Counted from the stretch's first letter, positions 1 through 9,464 are shown. The stretch: 49,460 nt of DNA from Parabacteroides sp. (GCA_020026285.1 JAHHQS010000007.1:1-49460); one strand, 5' to 3'. Program-made: numbers and translations. The notes: generated by a model not told the origin, from the sequence alone.

Positions 1-147
1 GAATATATTCTGTAGTCGGTTTCTTTCTTTTAATAAAAAAGGCTGATACCTAAAAATCTCAGATAAAAAGTTATTTATATATAATAATAAAACCATTTAA
101 TACACTAAAATCTTTCTTTTTTATATATTTACACCAAATTTCTTAGA

Positions 148-918
148 ATGATATTTTATTTTTCGGCTACAGGAAATTCCCTTTGGACAGCTAAACAATT
201 AGGAGAACATTTCAAGCTTCCACTTATATCTGTTACAAAAGCTTTGAAAACCGGCTCTTATCAATATGATGTTTCCGGTTCGTCTCTTATATTATTTGTT
301 TTCCCGGTCCATTCGTGGGGTCCGGCACTTTCGATGTATTCATTTATCGAACGATTGAAAATAAATGGTTATAAACACCAACCCATTTATGCTATTTGTA
401 CTTGTGGGGATGATTGTGGGGAAACAAACAAAGTAATGAATAAGATATTCCATAAAAAAGGGCTATCTCTTTCTGATACTTTTTCCATTACCATGCCCAA
501 TAGTTATATACTGCTGCCTGGATTTGATGTTGATTCCAAAGAAATTGAAAAGCAAAAATTAGATAAAGCACCCCGACGTCTTTCTGAAATAATAAAGGCC
601 ATTGAAAATGGGAATAAATCTAAAGACTTGTATTATGCGGGAAGTGCTGCCGGATTAAAAACGAGATTAGTTTATTCACTATTTAAGAATTTTATTAGAG
701 GAAAGACTAAGTTCAAGATTAATAATAAATGTATTTCTTGCGGACTATGTATTAAGATTTGCCCGGAAGACAATATAATAATGAAAAATAATAAACCCGA
801 ATGGGGTAACCAATGTGTTCAATGTACGGCCTGTATGCATCGTTGTCCGGTACAAGCCATTGAATGCGGAAGATTAACGAGACAAAAAGGGAGATATAAA
901 AATCCAAACATATATTAA
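148..918 (+). CDS. EFR1-type flavodoxin/ferredoxin fusion protein
   Basis: The product has 256 residues. The N-terminus (FSATGNSLWTAKQL, residues 5-18) looks like a flavodoxin FMN phosphate-binding loop, and the C-terminus carries two bacterial ferredoxin motifs. The first has Cys195, 198, 201 and 205 and the second Cys223, 226, 229 and 233; each is a CxxCxxCxxxCP site able to hold a [4Fe-4S] cluster. This order matches the EFR1 family of cytosolic electron carriers common in anaerobes, whose physiological partners are mostly unknown. No signal peptide is visible. ATG at 148 is the first Met. A separate gene follows 24 bp later, so cotranscription is possible. The electron-transfer role is inferred from the cofactor motifs; the partner cannot be read from the neighbourhood. 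Confidence 0.85.
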   Translation: MIFYFSATGNSLWTAKQLGEHFKLPLISVTKALKTGSYQYDVSGSSLILFVFPVHSWGPALSMYSFIERLKINGYKHQPIYAICTCGDDCGETNKVMNKIFHKKGLSLSDTFSITMPNSYILLPGFDVDSKEIEKQKLDKAPRRLSEIIKAIENGNKSKDLYYAGSAAGLKTRLVYSLFKNFIRGKTKFKINNKCISCGLCIKICPEDNIIMKNNKPEWGNQCVQCTACMHRCPVQAIECGRLTRQKGRYKNPNIY

Positions 919-942
919 TTTCACTTTAATAAATTGAATCAA

Positions 943-1932
943 ATGAAAAAAATCGGACTTACAGCCCTATTGGCTTCGACAATGCTTATGAGTTGTCAAA
1001 CCTCACCTGAAGGATATAAAATTGAAGGAGAAGTTGAAGATGTAACAGAAGGCAAAATCTATTTGAAATCATTCAGAAACAAAATGTTCTTTGATGTAGA
1101 CACTGCCGATATTATTAATGGTAAATTCTCCTTTGAAGGGAAAGTTGATCAACCTTTATTATATGGACTTGCAACTGAGGACATGAGTTATCCGGCTCAA
1201 TTTTTTCTTGAGAACAAGACTTTACAAATAAAACTAGACGCAGAAGATGGAAAAATTGAGGATATCCAAAATTCTCCAGTCAACCAATTGTTTCTAGATA
1301 ACCAGGATGAAATTTTCGAAAAAGGATTTGACATCACCAAATTCGTTAAAGAAAACTCAGAATCACCGGCAGCTGCATTTTATCTATACAGATACTTCAC
1401 TTATCAATTATCTCTAGACAAATTAAAAGAGACACGTGCTCTTTTATCTGCCAGTTTGAACAACTGTCCGTACATTACAGATTTAGATAAGATTATTTCA
1501 TCACTTGAGAACGTACAGATAGGTAAAAAAGCTCCTTCTTTTTCTCTTCCTGATACAGCAGGTGTAAAAGTTTCGTTATCTGATTTCAAAGGCAAATACG
1601 TATTAATTGATTTCTGGGCCTCATGGTGTCCTCCATGCCGTCGTGAAAATCCAAATGTTGTATCTGCTTTTCAGAAATTCAAAGACAAAAACTTTACAAT
1701 TCTAGGTATTTCTTTGGATAAAGATAAAGAAAGATGGATGAAAGCGATTCATAACGATCAATTAACATGGACACATCTATCTGATTTAAAATATTGGGAT
1801 TCAGAAATACCAGCTTTATATGCAGTCAGAGGAATCCCGGCAAACTTCTTAATAGATCCGGACGGAGTTATTATCGATCGTGATTTAAAAGGAGAAAAAT
1901 TACATGAAAAGTTAAACGAACTTTTAAAATAA
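943..1932 (+). CDS. TlpA-like thioredoxin-fold lipoprotein (DUF4369 N-terminal domain)
   Basis: A lipoprotein signal ends in LMSC with the lipidated Cys at residue 18. Residues of about 25-130 resemble the beta-rich DUF4369 domain (GEVEDVTEGKIYLKSF). The C-terminal half is an AhpC/TlpA thioredoxin fold with the redox site WCPPC, Cys229 and Cys232, and the typical GIPANFLIDPDG cis-Pro loop. Such proteins are anchored on the periplasmic side and reduce or exchange disulfides, for example in cytochrome maturation or oxidative stress; the exact substrate is unknown. I start at ATG 943 because the frame's earlier TTG at 934 would put three residues before a complete MKK signal peptide. RlpA-like and patatin-like genes follow closely on the same strand. 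Confidence 0.88.
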   Translation: MKKIGLTALLASTMLMSCQTSPEGYKIEGEVEDVTEGKIYLKSFRNKMFFDVDTADIINGKFSFEGKVDQPLLYGLATEDMSYPAQFFLENKTLQIKLDAEDGKIEDIQNSPVNQLFLDNQDEIFEKGFDITKFVKENSESPAAAFYLYRYFTYQLSLDKLKETRALLSASLNNCPYITDLDKIISSLENVQIGKKAPSFSLPDTAGVKVSLSDFKGKYVLIDFWASWCPPCRRENPNVVSAFQKFKDKNFTILGISLDKDKERWMKAIHNDQLTWTHLSDLKYWDSEIPALYAVRGIPANFLIDPDGVIIDRDLKGEKLHEKLNELLK

Positions 1933-1944
1933 TCATTCTCAATC

Positions 1945-2400
1945 ATGAATATAGTCCGCTTGCTATTATTATTTTTCTCAACGTATTTCTTCTCAACAGA
2001 ACTTTCTGCACAAGAAGAAGGATTAGCCTCCTATTATCATACCAGATTTCATGGAAGAAAAACGGCAAGCGGATTAATTCATCAAAAACATGATTTAGTT
2101 GCAGCTCATCGTACACTTCCTTTTGGAACGTACGTAAGAGTTACCAACCTAAAAAACAATAAAAAAGTTATTGTGACTATTACCGACCGTGGTCCTCGTC
2201 GTAAAAGTCGCATCATTGATGTTTCAAGGAGCGCTGCAGATTCTTTAGGTTTTATTAAATCAGGAATAACACGTGTTCGTATTGAAGTTGTCCCAGGACC
2301 TATCGATTTACGTTTTCTTGACTTTATGAATTCTACTTTAAAATATTTTCCCATCACTAATATCAAAGACAAAGAACCTTTAATATTCCGAAAACATTGA
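1945..2400 (+). CDS. RlpA-like septal ring protein (double-psi beta-barrel)
   Basis: The product has 151 residues with an N-terminal signal peptide ending near STELSAQ. The body matches the RlpA double-psi beta-barrel: GLASYYHTRFHGRKTASG, then AAHRTLPFGTYVRVTNL, then VTITDRGP and IIDVSRSAADSLGF. The Asp of TDRGP and the conserved His of the AAHRTLPFG segment are the residues expected at the peptidoglycan-cleaving site of RlpA lytic transglycosylases. No SPOR domain follows, unlike the long proteobacterial RlpA, so this is a minimal form. The gene begins 12 bp after the TlpA-like gene and 22 bp before the patatin gene, suggesting one transcript. Enzymatic activity is inferred from the family. 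Confidence 0.85.
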   Translation: MNIVRLLLLFFSTYFFSTELSAQEEGLASYYHTRFHGRKTASGLIHQKHDLVAAHRTLPFGTYVRVTNLKNNKKVIVTITDRGPRRKSRIIDVSRSAADSLGFIKSGITRVRIEVVPGPIDLRFLDFMNSTLKYFPITNIKDKEPLIFRKH

Positions 2401-2422
2401 AATAGAATTCTCCTTTATATTA

Positions 2423-3289
2423 ATGTTGATTATGAAAGAAGATTTACAAACAGGATTAGTTTTAGAAGGAGGAGGAATGCGCGGCATCTTTACGGCTGGT
2501 GTTCTAGATTTCTTTATGGATCACCAAATTGAATTTCCTTATACAATAGGAGTTTCAGCAGGAGCTACAAATGGCCTTTCTTATATTTCAAAACAACGTG
2601 GACGTTCCTATTACAGCGATATCGATTTACTAAAACAATATAACTATATCGGTTTCAAAAATATACTTAAAGGTCAAGGTTACATAGACCTTGATTTTCT
2701 TTTTTATGAATTTCCTAAACATTATTACCCCTTTGATTTTAATACATTCAAAGCTGTACCCAACAGACTGGTAATCGTAACAAGCAACTGCCTCACAGGA
2801 AAAGCAGAATATTTCGAAGAAAAAGAAGATTACAATCGTTTAACAACAATATGTAAAGCTTCTTGTTCCTTGCCTGTAATGTGCCCGATTACTTTCGTTG
2901 ATCAAACACCTATGGTCGACGGAGGTGTTTGTGATGCTATACCAATAAAAAGAGCTATCAAAGATGGATTCAATAAAAACGTAATAGTTCTCACAAGAAA
3001 TAAGGGATACCGAAAAAGTAACAAAGATTTTTATTTACCACCTTTCATCTTACATAAATATCCTGCTATACAGGAACAATTACGTTCAAGATATAAAAGA
3101 TATAATAAAACAATGGATTTCATTGAAGCTCAAGAAGCTGAAGGAAAGGCTATTATAATAAGACCTATCAAACCCATTAAAGTAACACGCACTGAAAAAG
3201 ATTCAATAAAATTACGTGATTTATATATGGAAGGCTACAATTGTACAGAAGAAATATATCCTAAAATGATGAATTTTTGCAGGAAGTAA
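2423..3289 (+). CDS. patatin-like phospholipase
   Basis: The product has 288 residues. The patatin hallmarks are in order: oxyanion loop GGGMRG near residue 17, nucleophile elbow GVSAGA near residue 44 (Ser in GxSxG) and the dyad Asp in DGGVCDAIP near residue 167. These define a Ser-Asp lipid acyl hydrolase of the RssA/YlbK-like bacterial group, probably cytosolic since no signal peptide or membrane segment is seen. Two in-frame ATGs exist, 2423 and 2432; the second gives MKEDLQTG and may be the true start, but no strong ribosome binding site decides. It is the last gene of the run before the ppdK promoter. Substrate is unknown. Confidence 0.88.
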   Translation: MLIMKEDLQTGLVLEGGGMRGIFTAGVLDFFMDHQIEFPYTIGVSAGATNGLSYISKQRGRSYYSDIDLLKQYNYIGFKNILKGQGYIDLDFLFYEFPKHYYPFDFNTFKAVPNRLVIVTSNCLTGKAEYFEEKEDYNRLTTICKASCSLPVMCPITFVDQTPMVDGGVCDAIPIKRAIKDGFNKNVIVLTRNKGYRKSNKDFYLPPFILHKYPAIQEQLRSRYKRYNKTMDFIEAQEAEGKAIIIRPIKPIKVTRTEKDSIKLRDLYMEGYNCTEEIYPKMMNFCRK

Positions 3290-3410
3290 TAGACATCTAT
3301 CAAACTTCCGCACGCAAATATAGTCATATTATTTGAAAAGCGACAATCCATTGTTTAAAAACATCTAAAATTCTTTAACAAAACAGAACTGTTTAAAAAA
3401 ATAAATACTC

Positions 3411-3418
3411 TATATTTG
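3411..3418 (+). promoter_or_regulatory. ppdK promoter, Bacteroidetes -7 element
   Basis: TATATTTG fits TAnnTTTG exactly. A TGTTT at about 3389-3393 is a possible -33 element with suitable spacing. Transcription would start near 3423, leaving a leader of about 53 nt before ATG 3477. This makes ppdK its own unit after the patatin gene. Confidence 0.75.
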
Positions 3419-3476
3419 CAGAAAAGGAAAAAAAATAGAACAAAACTTAAATCATTAGATAAATTACATTAATGTC

Positions 3477-6200
3477 ATGGAAAAGAAAAGAGTCTATACC
3501 TTTGGTAATGGTGCAGCTGAAGGAAAAGCTGATATGAGAAATTTATTAGGGGGTAAAGGAGCCAATCTTGCCGAAATGAATTTAATCGGAGTACCTGTTC
3601 CTCCCGGATTTACTATTACAACTGAAGTATGTAACGAATACTTCGAGAAAGGAAAAGAAGCTGTTGTTGCTTTATTAAAAGAAGATGTCGAAAAGTCTAT
3701 TCAAGGTGTAGAGACTCTTATGAAATCTAAATTTGGAGATGTTAAAAATCCTTTATTAGTATCTGTCAGATCAGGAGCTCGTGCTTCTATGCCAGGTATG
3801 ATGGATACAATCTTAAATTTAGGTTTAAATGATGAAGTCGTTACCGGACTTGCACATAAAACAGGTAACGAACGATTCGCATGGGATTCATATCGCCGTT
3901 TCGTACAAATGTATGGAGATGTCGTTCTTGGAATGAAACCTACAAACAAAGACGATATTGATCCATTCGAAGCTATCATCGAAGACGTAAAAAAGAAAAA
4001 AGGTGTCCGCCTAGATAATGAACTCGAAGTAGAAGATTTAAAAGAACTTGTCGTTCGATTCAAAGAAGCTGTAAAATCTCAGACAGGCAAGGATTTTCCT
4101 AGTTGTGCATACGAACAATTATGGGGAGCTATTTGTGCTGTATTCGATTCATGGATGAATGAACGTGCCATCCTTTATCGTAAGATGGAAGGTATTCCAG
4201 CAGAATGGGGAACCGCAGTTTCCGTTCAGGCAATGGTATTCGGAAATATGGGAGATACTTCTGCAACTGGTGTTTGTTTCTCTCGTGATGCAGGTAATGG
4301 TGAAGATTTATTCAATGGTGAATATTTGATCAATGCCCAAGGAGAAGATGTTGTTGCAGGAATTCGTACACCACAACAGATTACTAAAATAGGTTCTCAA
4401 CGTTGGGCTGAACGTGCTGGCATTTCAGAGGAAGAACGTGTTTCAAAATATCCTTCTATGGAAGAAGCCATGCCGGACATTTATAAAGAATTAGATGATC
4501 TTCAAACAAAACTGGAAAACCATTATCGCGATATGCAGGATATGGAATTTACTGTTCAAGAAGGTAAATTGTGGTTCTTGCAGACTCGTAACGGAAAGCG
4601 TACTGGTTCTGCAATGGTGAAGATTGCAATGGATCTGTTACGCCAAGGTATGATCGATGAAAAGACAGCTTTGCTACGTTGTGAACCAAATAAATTGGAT
4701 GAACTTCTTCATCCTGTATTTGATAAGGCAGCTTTAAAATTAGCAAAAACTTTAACTCGCGGTTTGCCTGCTTCTCCAGGTGCGGCTACGGGTCAAATTG
4801 TATTCTTTGCTGAAGATGCTGCCAAATGGGCTGCCGACGGACATAAAGTGATTATGGTTCGTATTGAAACTTCTCCTGAAGACTTGGCTGGTATGGCTGT
4901 TGCTCAAGGTATTTTGACCGCCCGTGGAGGTATGACTTCTCACGCTGCTGTCGTTGCTCGCGGTATGGGTAAATGTTGTGTATCTGGAGCTGGCGCAATT
5001 AACGTAGATTACAAAGCCCGTACAGTAGAGATTGATGGAACAATCTTGAAAGAAGGTGATTACATTTCATTAAATGGTTCAACTGGTGAAGTATATGAAG
5101 GACAAGTAGAAACAAAAGCAGCAGAAGTATCTGGTGATTTTGCAGCATTGATGGACTTATGTAGCAAATACAGTAAATTATTGGTTCGTACCAATGCTGA
5201 TACACCTCACGATGCAGAAGTAGCTCGTAACTTCGGTGCTAAAGGTATCGGTCTTTGCCGTACTGAACATATGTTTTTCGATGCAGAGAAGATCGTTGCT
5301 ATGCGTGAAATGATTCTTTCACCTGATGCAGCCGGTCGTGAAAAGGCGTTGGCAAAATTATTACCTTATCAGAAAGCTGACTTTAAAGGAATATTCAGAG
5401 CTATGGATGGACTACCTGTTAATGTTCGTCTATTAGATCCTCCTTTGCATGAATTTGTTCCTCATGATTTGAAAGGTCAACAGGAAATGGCTGAAGCAAT
5501 GGGTGTAACAGTTGAATACATTCAGCAACGTGTAGAAAGTTTATGTGAACACAATCCGATGTTAGGTCACCGTGGTTGTCGTTTAGGAAATACATACCCA
5601 GAAATTACAGCTATGCAGACACGTGCAATTTTGGGTGCAGCAGTTGAATTAAAGAAAGAAGGACTTGATCCTCATCCTGAAATCATGGTTCCTCTAACAG
5701 GTATTTTGTATGAATTTGAAGCTCAGGAAAAGATAATCAGAGAAACTGCAGCAAAAGTATTTGAAGAAGCAGGAGTGGAAGTTCCATTTAAAGTTGGTAC
5801 AATGATTGAAATCCCTCGTGCAGCTTTAACTGCAAATCGTATTGCTAGTCGTGCTGAATACTTCTCATTCGGAACAAATGACTTGACCCAAATGACATTC
5901 GGTTATTCTCGTGACGATATTGCTTCCTTCTTACCTGTATATTTGGAAAAGAAGATTTTGAAAGTGGATCCTTTCCAGGTTCTTGACCAAAACGGTGTTG
6001 GACAATTAGTAAAAATGGCTGTAGACAAAGGTCGTTCTGTCCGTCCTGAATTGAAATGTGGTATCTGTGGTGAACATGGAGGTGAACCATCATCCGTTAA
6101 ATTCTGCCATCGTGTAGGTTTGAACTATGTTTCTTGTTCTCCTTTCCGCGTACCAATCGCTCGTTTGGCTGCGGCACAGGCTGCTGTTGAAGAAGCATAA
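3477..6200 (+). CDS. ppdK: pyruvate, phosphate dikinase
   Basis: The product has 907 residues, the normal length for PPDK, which interconverts pyruvate, ATP and Pi with PEP, AMP and PPi. The N-terminal ATP-grasp region starts with LLGGKGANLAEM. The swivelling phosphohistidine domain carries GGMTSHAAVVARG with His489, and the C-terminal TIM barrel carries the catalytic Cys864 in CGICGEHGG and the substrate motif GTMIEIPRAAL. The motif CGEHGG and the full length separate it from PEP synthase. In anaerobic Bacteroidales it links glycolysis to PEP-based carboxylation and uses pyrophosphate. It has its own promoter and is followed by a strong terminator. Codon use is smoother and richer in GCT/GTT/CGT than its neighbours, as in highly expressed genes. 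Confidence 0.97.
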   Translation: MEKKRVYTFGNGAAEGKADMRNLLGGKGANLAEMNLIGVPVPPGFTITTEVCNEYFEKGKEAVVALLKEDVEKSIQGVETLMKSKFGDVKNPLLVSVRSGARASMPGMMDTILNLGLNDEVVTGLAHKTGNERFAWDSYRRFVQMYGDVVLGMKPTNKDDIDPFEAIIEDVKKKKGVRLDNELEVEDLKELVVRFKEAVKSQTGKDFPSCAYEQLWGAICAVFDSWMNERAILYRKMEGIPAEWGTAVSVQAMVFGNMGDTSATGVCFSRDAGNGEDLFNGEYLINAQGEDVVAGIRTPQQITKIGSQRWAERAGISEEERVSKYPSMEEAMPDIYKELDDLQTKLENHYRDMQDMEFTVQEGKLWFLQTRNGKRTGSAMVKIAMDLLRQGMIDEKTALLRCEPNKLDELLHPVFDKAALKLAKTLTRGLPASPGAATGQIVFFAEDAAKWAADGHKVIMVRIETSPEDLAGMAVAQGILTARGGMTSHAAVVARGMGKCCVSGAGAINVDYKARTVEIDGTILKEGDYISLNGSTGEVYEGQVETKAAEVSGDFAALMDLCSKYSKLLVRTNADTPHDAEVARNFGAKGIGLCRTEHMFFDAEKIVAMREMILSPDAAGREKALAKLLPYQKADFKGIFRAMDGLPVNVRLLDPPLHEFVPHDLKGQQEMAEAMGVTVEYIQQRVESLCEHNPMLGHRGCRLGNTYPEITAMQTRAILGAAVELKKEGLDPHPEIMVPLTGILYEFEAQEKIIRETAAKVFEEAGVEVPFKVGTMIEIPRAALTANRIASRAEYFSFGTNDLTQMTFGYSRDDIASFLPVYLEKKILKVDPFQVLDQNGVGQLVKMAVDKGRSVRPELKCGICGEHGGEPSSVKFCHRVGLNYVSCSPFRVPIARLAAAQAAVEEA

Positions 6201-6223
6201 CGAAGTATAATTATAATTATTAG

Positions 6224-6265
6224 TTTAGGCTGTGATTTCCGTTTTTTCGGAGGTTACAGCCTAAG
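6224..6265 (+). terminator. ppdK terminator
   Basis: A stem of about 17 bp, starting TTAGGCTGTGATTTCCG with wobble pairs, closes a T-rich loop. It sits 24 bp past the ppdK stop and is followed by a T-rich tail. Confidence 0.8.
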
Positions 6266-6313
6266 TTATCTTTAGAGGATTCGTGCATTTGTCTGCAGAA
6301 AAAGAATCAAATA

Positions 6314-6360
6314 AAAACGGATAGAAAGAAAATACATAAGGATTCCCTTCTATCCGTTTT
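6314..6360 (-). terminator. terminator of the SIMPL-domain gene
   Basis: Inverted repeat AAAACGGATAGAAAG / CTTCTATCCGTTTT with a loop of about 18 nt lies just beyond the stop of the minus-strand gene. The A/T ends make it usable in both directions, so it also insulates ppdK. Confidence 0.75.
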
Positions 6361-6365
6361 GTATG

Positions 6366-7055
6366 TTAATCGACGATTTCAAATCGTACCAATATAGAAT
6401 AGTTCTTCTTGATGGTCCGGAAGCCATCGAATGAAGTGGCATTTGAAACCATTACGTTACTTTGTAAAAGCGAAAGAGGATTAGAACTTCCATTCTCCAC
6501 AATACGAATGACATCACCTAATTTCTTATCCAACGCTTCTACCAGATAAGTAGCTTTCTTTTTTGCTGCCTTCAGGGCATCTATTTTCCCTTTTTGCTGA
6601 TACATCAGAATATCCTTATTCTCCAATTCACCAATACGCATGGTGCTGATACCCTTCGTATCAACCAATTTAACAAATTCATCGATTTGTTTAAAATCGG
6701 ACAAAGTAATATCAAACTGCTTGGATACTAAAAAATCTTGTCCCTGTTTACGCCAGTAATCACCTATTTCTTGTGTACGAATATCATCCTGGGTAACACC
6801 TGCTTTGCCTAATGCCAGCCTTAAATTTTGTTCAATTTGATTTAAAGGTACCTTTGTACGATATTCTTCAGGTTTTGACTTTCCATCAAATTCTTCTTTG
6901 AAATACTCTTTTATTTCAATGATATAATGGATTTTATCTGGCACGATTTCTATTTCGGATGTGCCTGTCACTTCGACATAACGGTCTGTCACTTCTTGGG
7001 AAAACAACGAACACGGTATTAAAACCAGCAATAATAATAATGATTTTATGCTCAT
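6366..7055 (-). CDS. SIMPL domain (DUF541) periplasmic protein
   Basis: The product has 229 residues, with a signal peptide of about 19 residues ending SLFSQ. It then shows the SIMPL/DUF541 pattern: RYVEVTGTSEIEIVPDKIHY at the start, a central region with repeated Lys-rich helices (KAAKKKATYLVEALDKKLGD), and a C-terminal strand YSILVRFEIVD. Members are periplasmic or envelope proteins of unclear mechanism, linked in other bacteria to oxidative stress and to interaction with signalling kinases. It is flanked by its own terminator and is 143 bp downstream of the DUF4153 gene on the same strand. No recognisable -7 element is seen directly upstream, so readthrough from DUF4153 is possible. Confidence 0.82.
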   Translation of the reverse strand: MSIKSLLLLLVLIPCSLFSQEVTDRYVEVTGTSEIEIVPDKIHYIIEIKEYFKEEFDGKSKPEEYRTKVPLNQIEQNLRLALGKAGVTQDDIRTQEIGDYWRKQGQDFLVSKQFDITLSDFKQIDEFVKLVDTKGISTMRIGELENKDILMYQQKGKIDALKAAKKKATYLVEALDKKLGDVIRIVENGSSNPLSLLQSNVMVSNATSFDGFRTIKKNYSILVRFEIVD

Positions 7056-7198
7056 AACACTATAATTTTTAAAATATAATCTCTAAACTCTACTATGAAG
7101 TAGATAATTTATCGACTTCTCTACTTATACAGAAAAAAGGAACAAATCAACTGCATCAATATAGACAGCCATATCTAAATATCCTTTTATACCAGCAT

Positions 7199-8677
7199 TC
7201 ATTTTTTAAAATAATAGGCACTTCCATAAAACTTTATATCCAATTTTTCATTTTCAGTCTTCCGATAGAGTCCGATATGTTCAAAAAGGACTAGAGTCGA
7301 ATCTGTTTCCCATTTCAAAAAAGCAGGATAAACCTTTTTGGGAATAACACTCTTCTCATCAAGTCCGATTTTTTCCAACTGATGCTTCACTAATTCCGTT
7401 TTAGAAAAAGACAGAACCACAGAATCACCACGGCTGAAAGAGACACTGTCACTATTATTTTCGGAATAACTTGAAAAAAGAATCTGGAAAGACTTATAAT
7501 CTTTAATATTCCAAACTTCATTATGATCAAAAAGAGTAACATGAATATTCTCCGGATTCACTTCTTTTATAGGATATTCACCTCGTGCCGTCTGTGAAGC
7601 CCTCTCTATATCTTTAGCACTAATACCTGGTATATAAGTCACCATCGATAACAAAACGATAGCAACACACCCTGACTGCATAAACTGATGTTCTCTATCA
7701 CGTAAAAAAAGAATAACAAGACAAGTCATAATCAATCCAAAGACAACCAAATAAACCCTGGCTTCCGTCCATCCATAATCGTTAATTCGATAGAAAGCAC
7801 TAAACCAATAAAGAAATAATGTAGGCAGGTTAATCCATGAAATATACCGAAAATAAAATTCGTAAGAATCATGCAGCTGTAACTGCTTCATACCTTTTAG
7901 CAGGTAAGAAGAAAAGATAAAGGCCGTAGCCATATAACAGATATTACCTTGAGGCAAAGACCAATTTACTACTATACGAACAATATACAGATAAAAAACA
8001 AAGGTATAGATGAGTAATGCTGGCATAAGAATAAAACGGAACAAGATATCCATCACCTTATATTTACCAGAGAACAAATCTTCTTTACTATTAAAAAAAA
8101 GAAAAAGGTTCACCATCCACCCTCCTAAAACAAATCCGGCAGCATAAGTGTAGACACGACTTGTTTGCGAGGCGAAACTCTGAAGATCGAACAGGGAATA
8201 AATAGCTTGATAAATGCTGACAATCAACAGATAGGTAATGCCTGAAAGGACAAAAGCCGATAATGCCGATCCTAACAACCGATAGATCCGTTGCATGAAC
8301 ATCTTGTTATCTTGTGGTCTGGAACAGATAATAGACAACAACAATAAAATAAATAACGTCACCATATAGGAGGTGGAAAACGACATTGAATGTATTTCTC
8401 CTGTTAATAGTCCTACAGGAATAAATGTCAGTAACGACAAAAGATAGACGATACGTTTCCAAAGTTTTGAATCCCGACTCTTTTGCCAGATATTCAAAGA
8501 AAAAGTAAGGAAAAACAAAATTGGAGCATAATGCAATATACGAGCCGCTATTGGAGCTTCCTTTTCAAAATCCACAATAGTACAAACAACAAACAGAACT
8601 GATAATCCTATTTCTACCGGGTATAAAACAGGCAGTTCTCGCCATGACTGGAGAAACTGTTTAAATTTTTCTTTCAT
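7199..8677 (-). CDS. DUF4153-type integral membrane protein
   Basis: The product has 492 residues. Residues of about 15-370 hold ten or more hydrophobic segments, and the last 120 residues form a soluble domain (NPENIHVTLFDHNEVWNIKDYKS onward). The overall form and the N-terminal region WRELPVLYPVEIGLSVLFVV resemble the DUF4153 proteins common in Bacteroidetes, whose function is unknown. No catalytic motif is visible. ATG 8677 is the only plausible start before the hydrophobic region. A sequence close to the -7 element, with one extra base, lies about 55 bp upstream. The soluble tail is predicted on one side of the inner membrane and could be sensory, which is inference. Confidence 0.65.
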   Translation of the reverse strand: MKEKFKQFLQSWRELPVLYPVEIGLSVLFVVCTIVDFEKEAPIAARILHYAPILFFLTFSLNIWQKSRDSKLWKRIVYLLSLLTFIPVGLLTGEIHSMSFSTSYMVTLFILLLLSIICSRPQDNKMFMQRIYRLLGSALSAFVLSGITYLLIVSIYQAIYSLFDLQSFASQTSRVYTYAAGFVLGGWMVNLFLFFNSKEDLFSGKYKVMDILFRFILMPALLIYTFVFYLYIVRIVVNWSLPQGNICYMATAFIFSSYLLKGMKQLQLHDSYEFYFRYISWINLPTLFLYWFSAFYRINDYGWTEARVYLVVFGLIMTCLVILFLRDREHQFMQSGCVAIVLLSMVTYIPGISAKDIERASQTARGEYPIKEVNPENIHVTLFDHNEVWNIKDYKSFQILFSSYSENNSDSVSFSRGDSVVLSFSKTELVKHQLEKIGLDEKSVIPKKVYPAFLKWETDSTLVLFEHIGLYRKTENEKLDIKFYGSAYYFKK

Positions 8678-9187
8678 TATCTAATTGCTATTATTATATA
8701 ATTGATTTTATTTATCACGAATAACACAAAGATTAAAAAACATTACAAGAATCAACTACACCTTACACCATCAACATACTTGAGAATATACGATATTAAC
8801 GATTTCACTCACATACAATATACTAAATTAAAACGAGTTCTTTACGCATGAAAAATAATAAAAAAGCAGAGATAAATTCGTCTAGTTATTTAGAAATGTA
8901 TTCATTGTGATTATTAAATAAAGTTAAGTACTTTCGGACTATCCCCTGTAACCTCTAACATAGTTCATATCCCCCTATCCTGATACATAGGATATAAAAA
9001 CAAACAGATGAGAAAGAAACAAGATTTATTTACGGAGGCAAAAGAGAAGTAAAAAATTTGCATATATAATGTAATTATAATTATAGGAAAAGCCCCTTGT
9101 CTTTATGTTATAAAACATAAAAAGTTTAAATAACGTTAAATAAGGACATTTTTTCGGGGTAAATAATGCTGTATAACATAAAATCGC
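8678..9187. other. intergenic region without a supported gene
   Basis: About 510 bp, very AT-rich. Visible structure: a 6-bp hairpin (TATCCT/AGGATA) near 8979-8997, an 8-bp hairpin TTTATGTT-ATAA-AACATAAA at 9102-9121 and the palindrome TAACGTTA at 9131-9138. The last two lie just upstream of the small-RNA promoter and could be regulator sites. No ORF with coding character was found. Confidence 0.5.
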
Positions 9188-9195
9188 TATATTTG
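9188..9195 (+). promoter_or_regulatory. promoter of candidate small RNA 1
   Basis: TATATTTG followed by CA is a perfect TAnnTTTG element. The -33 region is weak (AATG at the right distance). Predicted start is near 9200. Confidence 0.7.
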
Positions 9196-9199
9196 CATC

Positions 9200-9266
9200 G
9201 TGTTTTTCATGGTATTAGATTTAAGGTTAACAATTGAGATTGGGTTGTCGTGAGACAACCTTTTTT
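9200..9266 (+). ncRNA. candidate standalone small RNA 1
   Basis: From the predicted start to the terminator the transcript would be about 65 nt. It contains the leader TTTTTCATGGTATTAG, then ATTTAAGGTTAACAA, and ends in the hairpin GGTTGTC-GTGA-GACAACC (9243-9260) with six Ts (9261-9266). No plus-strand gene follows before the oppositely oriented hsp20 gene. A related module with the same leader motif and GTGA loop lies at 33141-33218. I have a memory-based, unverified impression that similar leaders precede cold-shock or RNA-helicase genes in other Bacteroidales; here the module stands alone. Confidence 0.6.
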
Positions 9267-9434
9267 CATTTTATACGAATTCTTTTTTGACTCTCCTTTT
9301 CTGTTTGAATTCAGTAGAATCATCACTTTTACTTTTATTATAAATTTATTGATTCATATATAATACAAATCAAAATTATTCCTCATAACCATTTACCGAC
9401 TCTTTGTTTATAAATCAAGTCCATATAAAAAAAC

Positions 9435-9464
9435 AAAGGGCCAGCACATCAGTACTGACCCTTT
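9435..9464 (-). terminator. hsp20 terminator
   Basis: On the minus strand AAAGGGTCAG pairs with CTGGCCCTTT across a 10-nt loop, followed by GTTTTTTT. It lies 18 bp beyond the hsp20 stop. Confidence 0.85.

Noticed and set aside
3701..4063. 120-codon antisense ORF within ppdK
   Set aside because: It is a shadow of a highly expressed coding sequence; Ser/Thr-rich composition follows from the codon bias of the plus strand.
9008..9052. 14-codon ORF (MRKKQDLF...) in the gap before small RNA 1
   Set aside because: Too short to judge, no promoter element or ribosome binding site close by, and no sign of conservation available.
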